DNA of 6,968 bases from NCBI GenBank assembly GCA_007116765.1, contig SKHV01000214.1, positions 1-6,968 on the forward strand. The letters run 5' to 3'. A program made the position numbers and the translations under genes. Positions 1 through 6,467 of the stretch are shown here, one piece after another. A model generated the notes under the pieces. It saw only the letters and a program-made list of their open reading frames with translations, was not told where the DNA came from and made no database searches. Position 1 is the first letter of the stretch. Each line of letters opens with the position of its first letter. The DNA is from Prolixibacteraceae bacterium. Its GTDB lineage: Bacteria; Bacteroidota; Bacteroidia; Bacteroidales; Prolixibacteraceae.

Positions 1-40
1 AAAAAAAAAAAAAAAGAAAAAAAAAAAATTTAAAAAAAAA
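1..40. repeat. A-tract, 36 A in 40 nt
   Basis: Homopolymer-like stretch broken only by a G at 16 and TTT at 29-31. It directly abuts the 5' arm of the hairpin at 39-76. Read on the minus strand it is a long T-tract after a hairpin; read on the plus strand it is the A-tract that often precedes intrinsic terminators. No coding potential is visible. Confidence 0.8.
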
Positions 41-76
41 CAATAAAGGCAAGCCAAAAGGCTTGCCTTTATTGTT
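39..76. terminator. Perfect 17-bp hairpin, probable bidirectional intrinsic terminator
   Basis: The arms AACAATAAAGGCAAGCC (39-55) and GGCTTGCCTTTATTGTT (60-76) are exact reverse complements around an AAAA loop. The plus-strand transcript continues into a U-rich stretch (77-90, broken by A). The minus-strand transcript would continue into a long U run copied from the A-tract. No minus-strand gene lies to the right, so the likeliest role is ending a plus-strand gene left of the window. It could also block antisense reading into that gene. Confidence 0.8.
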
Positions 77-113
77 AATATTATTATTTTCATGCATTCT
101 TTTAACCAAAAAA

Positions 114-1304
114 ATGGACATAGAGAAAATTAATGAAATTCTTGATTTTTTTGAGCCTGTTCAACTGAAACATTTTACAGACATCTCATACATTAACGAC
201 GAGGGATGTTTAGGTAAAACTATTTCTATTAACAGCTTGTCCGAACCTATCAATACAAATACTCGGTTCGACGTGGCTATTTTTTCAGTGAACCAATTTC
301 TTAACAGCCCCGAACAAAAGAAAGGCAATGCGCCCCAATTAATACGACAGGAACTGTATAAATTGAGAAATTTATTGCCGGGTGCGCATATTGCCGATTT
401 TGGCACACTGAAAACAGGAGAAAATATAAAACAAACCCTTGCCGCCTTGAATCAAGTATGCTCACTTTTCTATCATTTGAAGAAAAATGTAATTGTAATC
501 GGGGGGCAGCAGCTACTCACGAATGCCTGTTTTACAGCGCTTAAAGAATTTGAGAATAATATCAATCTGGTACACATTGATGCAAAAATCGACTTATCCA
601 CTCAAAATGATTTACTTTCTAGACACTACTACCTCACCGAACTAATAGAGAAACATGCATCGCATTTATATAATATATCTTGTGCGGGCTATCAATATTA
701 TTTAGCAGATAAAAAGCAGATAAATATTCTTAACGACCAATATTTTGAACATTATCGCTTAGGAAGCATACGCCAGAAGTTTGAAAATCTCGAACCTGTT
801 TTGCGCGATGCCGACATAGCCAGTTTCGACATATCGGCAGTGCGCATGAGTGATGCACCGGCTCAGGCAGATGGCTCACCCAATGGATTTTATGCGGAAG
901 AGGCCTGCCGCATTGCCCGTTATTTGGGCATAAGCGATCGCATTAAGAATTTTGGTCTTTACGAAATTGATGCCCGATTTGACATAAACAAGCAAACTAT
1001 TAAACTGGCAGCCCAAATAATCTGGCATTATATCGACGGTTTTACACACCGTAAACACGAGTTTCCCAAAGAAAAGATAACAAATTACACAAAATACGAG
1101 GTACAAATAGACGAAATCGACTTTCCAATCGTTTTCTATAGGAGCACTAAAACCGAAAGGTGGTGGCTCGAAGTGAAACCTACGCCGGATAAGGAAAACA
1201 GCCATGAATTGGTAATTGTGTCGTGTTCGGTAGAGGACTACAACAGCGCTTGCCGTAACGAGATTCCGGAGCGCTGGTGGATAAATTTTAAGAAATTGAA
1301 ATAA
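114..1304 (+). CDS. Arginase-superfamily (formiminoglutamase-like) protein with degraded metal site
   Basis: Protein of 396 aa with the ureohydrolase fold pattern: beta-strand motifs at NVIVIGG (125-131), LVHIDAKID (152-160) and ADIASFDIS (about 234-241), then a GFYAEEACRIARYLG helix and a GLYEIDARFD segment. Active members bind two Mn ions through GGDH, DAHxD and SxDxD motifs. Here these read GGQQ (130-133), DAKID (156-160) and SFDIS (237-241), so both histidines and the last aspartate are replaced (Q133, K158, S241). Asp156, Asp160 and Asp239 remain. The C-terminal extension, with two WW pairs (RWWLE, RWWIN), resembles that of Bacteroidota proteins annotated as formimidoylglutamase (from memory). 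ATG at 114 is chosen: a longer reading from TTG at 63 would start inside the terminator hairpin. No Shine-Dalgarno site is seen. Catalysis is doubtful; the function is unknown, perhaps structural or linked to the T9SS genes downstream. Confidence 0.8.
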   Translation: MDIEKINEILDFFEPVQLKHFTDISYINDEGCLGKTISINSLSEPINTNTRFDVAIFSVNQFLNSPEQKKGNAPQLIRQELYKLRNLLPGAHIADFGTLKTGENIKQTLAALNQVCSLFYHLKKNVIVIGGQQLLTNACFTALKEFENNINLVHIDAKIDLSTQNDLLSRHYYLTELIEKHASHLYNISCAGYQYYLADKKQINILNDQYFEHYRLGSIRQKFENLEPVLRDADIASFDISAVRMSDAPAQADGSPNGFYAEEACRIARYLGISDRIKNFGLYEIDARFDINKQTIKLAAQIIWHYIDGFTHRKHEFPKEKITNYTKYEVQIDEIDFPIVFYRSTKTERWWLEVKPTPDKENSHELVIVSCSVEDYNSACRNEIPERWWINFKKLK

Positions 1305-1341
1305 ACAGTGTGCAAAATGAAGGTTTAAAAATATATTATCT

Positions 1342-1349
1342 TATTTTTG
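1342..1349 (+). promoter_or_regulatory. Candidate Bacteroidota promoter, -7 box TATTTTTG
   Basis: TATTTTTG matches the Bacteroidota primary sigma -7 consensus TAnnTTTG exactly. It sits 40 nt before the porP-like ATG, in the only long non-coding gap of the right-hand cluster. No convincing -33 TTG is found at the usual spacing (around 1319-1323 the sequence is GAAGG), which lowers confidence. If real, transcription would begin near 1354-1358 and serve the whole porP-gldKLMN run. Confidence 0.4.
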
Positions 1350-1358
1350 TTCACGTCG

Positions 1359-1379
1359 TTACCTTTAAGAAAAAGGTGG
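1359..1379 (+). promoter_or_regulatory. Small leader hairpin overlapping a Shine-Dalgarno-like site
   Basis: ACCTTT (1361-1366) and AAAGGT (1372-1377) are reverse complements around a 5-nt loop. Two G-U pairs (1359-1360 with 1378-1379) could extend the stem. The 3' arm overlaps GGTGGAG (1375-1381), whose GGAG lies 8 nt before the ATG at 1390. Shine-Dalgarno sites are uncommon in Bacteroidota, so both the site and its possible masking are speculative. Confidence 0.3.
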
Positions 1380-1389
1380 AGAAGATTGT

Positions 1390-2352
1390 ATGAAAAAGTT
1401 TTTTTCTTTTTGTATTTTGTTAATATTGGTTAATTTAGCAGCTAAAGCGCAACAGGAACCATTGTTTAGTGGGTATATGTTATCAAGACCCATAACAAAT
1501 CCGGGCTTTGTGGGTGCTGAAAATACAATAAATGCATTATTTTTGAACCGGACAATGTTCGCCGGAATAGGCGAAGGTAAGCCGGTAACATCAGTGTTTG
1601 GAGTGGAAGCTCCTGTTGAAATTTTGGGCACAAACAGCGGACTGGGTGTTTGGGTGGTGAGCGACGAACTAGGATTTTATTCCACAGTAAATGTCGATTT
1701 TGTTTATGCATATCACCACCAACTCGAAAACGGTGTGTTGGGTGCAGGTATTAAAGGCGGGTTTAATAATTTTAGCATTAATCCCGAGGAATGGATTTAT
1801 GTGGACGAAAGCCATTCAAACGATCCACTAATACCTTCACAATTTTCAACCATTATTCCCGGATTTGGATTAGGCATTTATTATCAAACGCCGACTTACT
1901 ATCTTGGCTTCTCTGCAAGTCAGATAAATTCGGCCGATATTATTTACTCCGGGCAGGGACAAACCGAATATAATGTGGGCTATATGGCTCCACAATACTA
2001 TTTAACTGGCGCATACAATATTGCGCTCCCCGATCCGTTATTTGACTTGCAGCCCTCGTTCTTATTAAGAACAGATTTGGCTGCATACGTGCTCGATATA
2101 AATGGGACAGTATATTATAAAAATAAATACTGGACTGGTTTTGGATTAAGAATGTCGCCCAGAAACATAGCAGCGTTTAACCTTATGGGAGGTTTAGAGC
2201 TGTTTAATGGTTTAAGCGTTGGGTATATTTTAGATGTTAACTTGGGCGCCATGTTTTTAGGCGGACATACGTCGCACGAAATTATGGTGTCGTATTCGTT
2301 TAACCTCGATACAAAACGAGACCAGAGATACAAGAGTGTGAGATACTTGTAG
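1390..2352 (+). CDS. porP: PorP/SprF family T9SS outer-membrane beta-barrel protein
   Basis: Protein of 320 aa with a clear signal peptide: KK at 2-3, a hydrophobic core to about residue 16, and AKA|QQ cleavage after residue 20, leaving an N-terminal Gln as is common in Bacteroidota. The mature start (QQEPLFSGYMLSRPITNPGFVG) is a variant of the family signature with LFSQYM and NPAYAG. The remainder alternates short amphipathic strands rich in Gly, Tyr and Phe (for example GFGLGIYYQTPTYYLGFSAS), as expected for a beta-barrel, and ends in HEIMVSYSF followed by a short basic tail, RYKSVRYL. In Porphyromonas gingivalis PorP is encoded just before porKLMN and is linked to the PorK/N ring and PorE; the same position here supports the name. 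Because PorP/SprF paralogues are numerous, the assignment as the true PorP rests on context. The ATG directly starts the signal peptide. The stop is 18 nt before the gldK start. Confidence 0.9.
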   Translation: MKKFFSFCILLILVNLAAKAQQEPLFSGYMLSRPITNPGFVGAENTINALFLNRTMFAGIGEGKPVTSVFGVEAPVEILGTNSGLGVWVVSDELGFYSTVNVDFVYAYHHQLENGVLGAGIKGGFNNFSINPEEWIYVDESHSNDPLIPSQFSTIIPGFGLGIYYQTPTYYLGFSASQINSADIIYSGQGQTEYNVGYMAPQYYLTGAYNIALPDPLFDLQPSFLLRTDLAAYVLDINGTVYYKNKYWTGFGLRMSPRNIAAFNLMGGLELFNGLSVGYILDVNLGAMFLGGHTSHEIMVSYSFNLDTKRDQRYKSVRYL

Positions 2353-2370
2353 GACTTGAATATTATTGCT

Positions 2371-3693
2371 ATGAAGAATTATAGATTACTAATTACGCTG
2401 TTGATCATTCTGATGATTGCGGGTTGTGCCCAAACGGGTGGAGAAAGCGGTGAACTCATTGGAGCTACACGTTCCAGAGGTAGATGGTTCGAGCCGGTTC
2501 CATACGGGATGACTTTTGTGCCCAGAGGTACTTTAAGAGTTGGTCCCAGCGACGAGGACATTAGCGGTGGACTGAACCCCACAATCACAGTTTCTATTGA
2601 TGCTTTTTGGATGGACGATACCGAAATCACAAACAACAAGTATCGGCAGTTTACGAATTGGGTTCGCGACTCAATTGCCCGCACACTTCTTTACAACTCG
2701 GGTCACCCAAACGCTGAATTTTATGGAAGACTCGACATTGACGGCAACTACTTGGGTCTGAACTGGAATGAAAGAATCGATTGGCGAGATCCGGAAAATC
2801 ATACAGGTGCGGCTTATTTGGCCGATATGTTCATCCCCGAAAACGAACGCTTCTTCGGCAAAATAGAACTCGATGCACGAAAAATGTTTTTCGACTATGC
2901 ATGGATCGATCTTCAACGGGCAGCTTTGCGCGCAAACAGCTACAACTATGAAACACAAAGCTACGGTGGCGATGTTAACGACCGCTCCGACTTCATTGTT
3001 AGAAATAGTATAAATATATATCCCGACACACTTGTATGGATTCGTGATTTTACCTATGCATATAACGAACCATTAGCTAAGACATATTACTGGCATCCAG
3101 GATTTGACGACTATCCTTTGGTTGGGGTTACATGGGAACAGGCCAATGCATTTAGCCACTGGAGATCGAAAATGCAAAACGAATATTTTAGTCGCATTGG
3201 CGATGCTACAGTGATGGAATATAGGCTTCCCAACGAATTCGAATGGGAATATGCCGCACGCGGCGGTCTGCAAAACTCAATGTACCCGTGGGGTGGATAT
3301 TATTCACGCAACCAACGCGGAGAATTCATGGCAAACTATAAACCTATGCGCGGTAATTATATAGAAGACGGTGGCTTAACAACTATGAGAGTAGCGGAAT
3401 ATCCGCCAAACGATTTTGGATTGTACGACATGGCAGGTAACGTAGCCGAATGGACTCGTACAGCATACGACGAACTAGCGTATTCTATGGTCAGCGACTT
3501 CAATCCTGACTACACATACAATGCACAACCCGGCGATCCTCCGGCACTCAAACGAAAAGTAATCAGAGGTGGTTCGTGGAAAGATGTAGGGTATTTTATA
3601 CAAGTATCTACAAGAACTTATGAATATCAGGATTCCGCAACATCTTATATCGGATTCAGGTGTGTAAGGTCTTCTTTTGGAAACAATTTTTAA
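2371..3693 (+). CDS. gldK: T9SS ring lipoprotein GldK/PorK (FGE-sulfatase fold, catalytically dead)
   Basis: Protein of 440 aa. ATG 2371 is preferred over an in-frame TTG at 2356 because it gives a compact lipoprotein signal, MKNYRLL...MIAGC, with the lipobox IAGC and lipidated Cys19. The rest is an FGE-sulfatase (SUMF1-like) domain: DDTEITNNKYRQF near residue 90, VGVTWEQA (251-258), RLPNEFEWEYAARGG (285-299), LYDMAGNVAEW (351-361), RGGSW (399-403) and GFRCV (428-432). Between the first two motifs lies the long insertion typical of GldK, including NIYPDTLVWIRDFTY. The only cysteines are Cys19 and Cys431, so the redox cysteine pair of true formylglycine-generating enzymes is absent; the fold serves as a ring building block. 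GldK/PorK with GldN/PorN forms the large periplasmic ring on the outer membrane. It is the second gene of the tight cluster, with an 18-nt gap on each side. Confidence 0.96.
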   Translation: MKNYRLLITLLIILMIAGCAQTGGESGELIGATRSRGRWFEPVPYGMTFVPRGTLRVGPSDEDISGGLNPTITVSIDAFWMDDTEITNNKYRQFTNWVRDSIARTLLYNSGHPNAEFYGRLDIDGNYLGLNWNERIDWRDPENHTGAAYLADMFIPENERFFGKIELDARKMFFDYAWIDLQRAALRANSYNYETQSYGGDVNDRSDFIVRNSINIYPDTLVWIRDFTYAYNEPLAKTYYWHPGFDDYPLVGVTWEQANAFSHWRSKMQNEYFSRIGDATVMEYRLPNEFEWEYAARGGLQNSMYPWGGYYSRNQRGEFMANYKPMRGNYIEDGGLTTMRVAEYPPNDFGLYDMAGNVAEWTRTAYDELAYSMVSDFNPDYTYNAQPGDPPALKRKVIRGGSWKDVGYFIQVSTRTYEYQDSATSYIGFRCVRSSFGNNF

Positions 3694-3711
3694 TATATAA
3701 AAACTATTAGG

Positions 3712-4797
3712 ATGAATATTGGTGATTTTTTGCATTCGAAACGGTGGAAGCTCATGCAAAACTATATTTATAGTTGGGGAGCTTCAGTGGTACTTATTGG
3801 TGCATTATTTAAACTTGAACACCTTCCAGGAGCAAGTGTTTTGCTAGGAGTAGGATTGTCAATTGAGGCAATTATTTTCTTTGTATCGGCATTTGAACCT
3901 ATGATGGAAACTCCCGACTGGAAAATAATTTACCCACAACTCAGGACAGGGAAAGAAAGCAAAAGGGATTTAGAAAAAATCGAAAACGCTGATAAAAATT
4001 TCTTCAACCCTTATCTGGCAGGTCATTCAGGCGTAGGTGCACCCGTTTCTACAGTAAGTGCCGAGCCGGCAGTTGCTGTATCAGCACTACCCGAAGAGCA
4101 AATGAATAGCCTAAAAGAAAGTCTGGAACGCTTAGCAAAAACAGCTGACGGCTTAAAAAATATTTCAGACGCTACAACTGCTACCGATAGCTTTGTGAAA
4201 AACTTAAGCGAAGCTTCAGAATCGATTGGCTCTGTGGTAAGCGCAAATAAAAACGTGGCAAGTGTTATGGAAGAGAGTGTAAAAGGCATTACAAACTCGT
4301 ACCAAAAAGCCGCTCAGGGTGTGGACAAATCGGTAGAAACACTGACAAGTACAGTAGAAAAATCAACACAGGAGTTAAGCCAGTCATCGGCAAAAACAGC
4401 TAAAGATATATCTGAAACAGGCAATGGCTTTGTGCAAAAGGTGAATCAATCGGCCGAAGAACTTACTTCATCATATCGCGACATGACCCATTCTCTTTCC
4501 AAAGGATTCAAAGGGTTCGAAAAAAATTCATCCAACTATTCAGCAAATCTTGATAAACTCAATAAAAACATGTCGGCAATAAATGCGGCATACGAACTTC
4601 ACCTGAAAGGCACTGCAAAAGTTGACAATATGGTGAAAGACTATTCTAAAGGAGTAGAACAAATTGGGAAGCTATTAAACGTTTCGGTAGAAGAAACCCA
4701 AAAGTTTAATCAAAATACAAAAGAAATAAACGAGAACATTCAGGCATTAAATACTATTTATGGTAAAATGTTGGGTGCGTTAAACAGTAAAAGGTAA
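3712..4797 (+). CDS. gldL: T9SS motor protein GldL/PorL, long coiled-coil form
   Basis: Inner-membrane subunit of the proton-driven T9SS motor, forming a ring of GldL around a GldM dimer. The 361-aa protein has two transmembrane helices (about 19-36 and 41-61) joined by a short turn, HLPG. Polar or charged residues in or beside the helices, Tyr20, Lys34, His37, Glu52 and Glu62, appear to match those studied in Flavobacterium johnsoniae GldL (Tyr13, Lys27, His30, Glu49, Glu59; numbers from memory). Glu52 would be the key proton-carrying glutamate. After DWKIIYPQL comes a charged segment, an Ala/Pro/Val-rich linker (about 104-129), and a long, nearly proline-free, Ser/Lys/Glu-rich helical region to the C-terminus, predicted cytoplasmic coiled coil. 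The length exceeds the roughly 215 aa of F. johnsoniae GldL and roughly 310 aa of P. gingivalis PorL. Two related segments near the end (283-300 and 339-356) suggest duplication. A 13-nt gap leads to gldM. Confidence 0.95.
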   Translation: MNIGDFLHSKRWKLMQNYIYSWGASVVLIGALFKLEHLPGASVLLGVGLSIEAIIFFVSAFEPMMETPDWKIIYPQLRTGKESKRDLEKIENADKNFFNPYLAGHSGVGAPVSTVSAEPAVAVSALPEEQMNSLKESLERLAKTADGLKNISDATTATDSFVKNLSEASESIGSVVSANKNVASVMEESVKGITNSYQKAAQGVDKSVETLTSTVEKSTQELSQSSAKTAKDISETGNGFVQKVNQSAEELTSSYRDMTHSLSKGFKGFEKNSSNYSANLDKLNKNMSAINAAYELHLKGTAKVDNMVKDYSKGVEQIGKLLNVSVEETQKFNQNTKEINENIQALNTIYGKMLGALNSKR

Positions 4798-4810
4798 ATC
4801 GAAGTAGAGT

Positions 4811-6442
4811 ATGGGAAGTAAAAATTGTCCTGAAAGCCCACGGCAGAAAATGATCAATATGATGTATTTGGTGCTAACAGCAATGTTAGCATTGAATGTA
4901 GCAGCTGAAACATTGTATGCCTTTAAAGTGGTTGACGAAAGTTTGATGAAAACCTATCTCAGCTTCTCGGATAAAAACCGAGCCTTAGTGAACGATTTCA
5001 AAATTCAATACGATATAAATCAGGATAGGGTTGAGCGTTGGATGAATTTGGCTGATGAAGTTCACCACGAAAGCGAAGAAATAATCCGTTACATTGTTGA
5101 TCTAAAAGTGTTGCTTTCCGAAACAGCGGGAGCAAATATAAAAGATCCTACAAGAACCCCTAACTCATTGTATCCGCTTATTCTAACAAATGAGAATGAT
5201 ACCTTGGTACTGAATAAGCAGGACGACTTGCATGCAGCACCTCAAATTATGCTCACTGAAGGCAAAGGAGCGGAATTACAGGAAAAGGTAATTGTCTACC
5301 GCGATAGATTAATCGAAATTGCAAATCATCATCCACAAATAATCGAGAATCTTACATCGGCACTCGATATTAGCGACCCCGACCGAGAAGAAAGAGCCAG
5401 TTCATCGATGAACTACAGAACATGGGTGCAGCAAAACTTTGAGTCTACTCCGGTTGTTGCAGCCATCACTTTATTGTCAAAACTACAAATCGATGTGCGC
5501 AATGCCGAATCGGCAACACTCAGACATTTGTACAATCAAATTGATGCTGAAGCTTTCAAGTTCACAGGCCTTTCGGCAAAAGTAATGCCCGAGGCCAGTT
5601 ATATTTTTCAGGGTCAGGAGTATAAAGCAAGAATATTCTTATCAGCCGAAGATACCACACAGGCTCTTGAAGTATTTATGGACGGAAGCGACAGGCCTCT
5701 GCCGGTTGATGGAAATGAAGCTATATTTGCAATAACTCCTTCACAAGTAGGTGAACATTCATACCGCGGACATATACGATACCGCACACCCGATGGCGAA
5801 GGATTTGGAACCAAACCATTCGACATGAATTTCAGGGTAGCAGCCCCGGCGGTTACCATTGCACCAACCAGTATGAACGTACTCTATCGCGACCTGCAAA
5901 ATCCGATAAGTATATCAGTACCCGGGGTTCCATCCGAAAATATCGAAGCATATTGTACCAACGGGAATATGTTCCGCGAAGGAAATGGTTGGATAATTGA
6001 ACCCGAAGAACTTGATAATCTGGGTGAAAACACAAAGGTGATTGTAAATGCGAATTTTAATGGAGAGAGAAGACAAATGGGCGAAATGGTCTTTCGTGTT
6101 ATGAGAGTTCCTGAGCCACGAGCAACTGTTGCCGGACTTAGTACAGGAAGAGTAGTCCGCGAAACTTTGCGTCAGCAAGCAGGAGTTATGGCTCGTCTCG
6201 ATGATTTTTATTTCGATTTGCGTTTCGAAGTGGTTAGTTTCGACTTAACCGTTCCGGCTGGTGGAGGCACAGTGACCACAGTGCATTCAAATTCATTCCA
6301 GTTTACAAACCAACAAACTCAATTAATAAATAACTTAGGTGCAGGCGACCGTTTGTCCATCGAAAATATCAGGGCCCGTATTGAAGGCGGTGGCCCTGAA
6401 ACTGAACGTCAACTGTCACCTGTTGTTTTAACAGTACAATAA
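4811..6442 (+). CDS. gldM: T9SS motor/stator protein GldM/PorM
   Basis: Protein of 543 aa that forms the dimeric shaft from the inner-membrane motor through the periplasm to the GldK/GldN ring. The N-terminus has the family signature PRQKMINMMYLVLTAMLALN (10-29): Arg11 probably corresponds to the conserved Arg that interacts with the GldL glutamate in known motor structures. A single transmembrane helix follows (about 14-34), then a helical first periplasmic domain to about 248, ending in a long amphipathic helix (KLQIDVRNAESATLRHLYNQ). Three beta-rich domains come next, roughly 250-345, 346-432 and 434-543, matching the D1-D4 arrangement of GldM/PorM. The C-terminal domain, from VPEPRATVAG, is the part known to contact the ring. 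The protein is slightly longer than the roughly 515 aa of characterised homologues. Cys6 lies just before the helix on the cytoplasmic side. It sits between gldL (13-nt gap) and gldN (25-nt gap). Confidence 0.96.
   Translation: MGSKNCPESPRQKMINMMYLVLTAMLALNVAAETLYAFKVVDESLMKTYLSFSDKNRALVNDFKIQYDINQDRVERWMNLADEVHHESEEIIRYIVDLKVLLSETAGANIKDPTRTPNSLYPLILTNENDTLVLNKQDDLHAAPQIMLTEGKGAELQEKVIVYRDRLIEIANHHPQIIENLTSALDISDPDREERASSSMNYRTWVQQNFESTPVVAAITLLSKLQIDVRNAESATLRHLYNQIDAEAFKFTGLSAKVMPEASYIFQGQEYKARIFLSAEDTTQALEVFMDGSDRPLPVDGNEAIFAITPSQVGEHSYRGHIRYRTPDGEGFGTKPFDMNFRVAAPAVTIAPTSMNVLYRDLQNPISISVPGVPSENIEAYCTNGNMFREGNGWIIEPEELDNLGENTKVIVNANFNGERRQMGEMVFRVMRVPEPRATVAGLSTGRVVRETLRQQAGVMARLDDFYFDLRFEVVSFDLTVPAGGGTVTTVHSNSFQFTNQQTQLINNLGAGDRLSIENIRARIEGGGPETERQLSPVVLTVQ
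6369..6399 (+). other. 8-bp GC-rich inverted repeat near the 3' end of gldM
   Basis: TCAGGGCC (6369-6376) and GGCCCTGA (6392-6399) are exact reverse complements with a 15-nt loop, 43 nt before the end of gldM. No U-tract follows, so it is not an intrinsic terminator. It may be chance within coding sequence or an mRNA structure between gldM and gldN. Confidence 0.3.
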
Positions 6443-6467
6443 AAAGAAATACTAAAAAACTTTTGGT

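Noticed and set aside
63..113. Upstream TTG start adding 17 hydrophobic residues (like a signal peptide) to the arginase-like protein
   Set aside because: The TTG is inside the 3' arm of the terminator hairpin, the hydrophobicity is a by-product of the T-rich sequence, and the family is cytoplasmic. ATG 114 gives the expected start.
114..1304. Assignment as an active formimidoylglutamase of histidine degradation (hutG)
   Set aside because: Half of the metal ligands are replaced and no other hut genes are in the window, so the symbol is withheld.
1305..1389. Terminator between the arginase-like gene and porP
   Set aside because: The T-run at 1344-1348 is not preceded by a stable stem, and the hairpin at 1361-1377 is short and not followed by a U-tract. 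Read-through from the first gene remains possible.
2356..2370. TTG start for gldK five codons upstream
   Set aside because: ATG 2371 gives a standard lipoprotein signal peptide with a positively charged start; the longer version adds MNIIA before it without benefit.
4111..4797. GldL tail as a methyl-accepting chemotaxis domain
   Set aside because: The composition is similar, but there is no HAMP domain and no conserved signalling hairpin tip with the E/Q-rich IAxQTNLLALNAAIEAA-type core. It is better explained as coiled coil.
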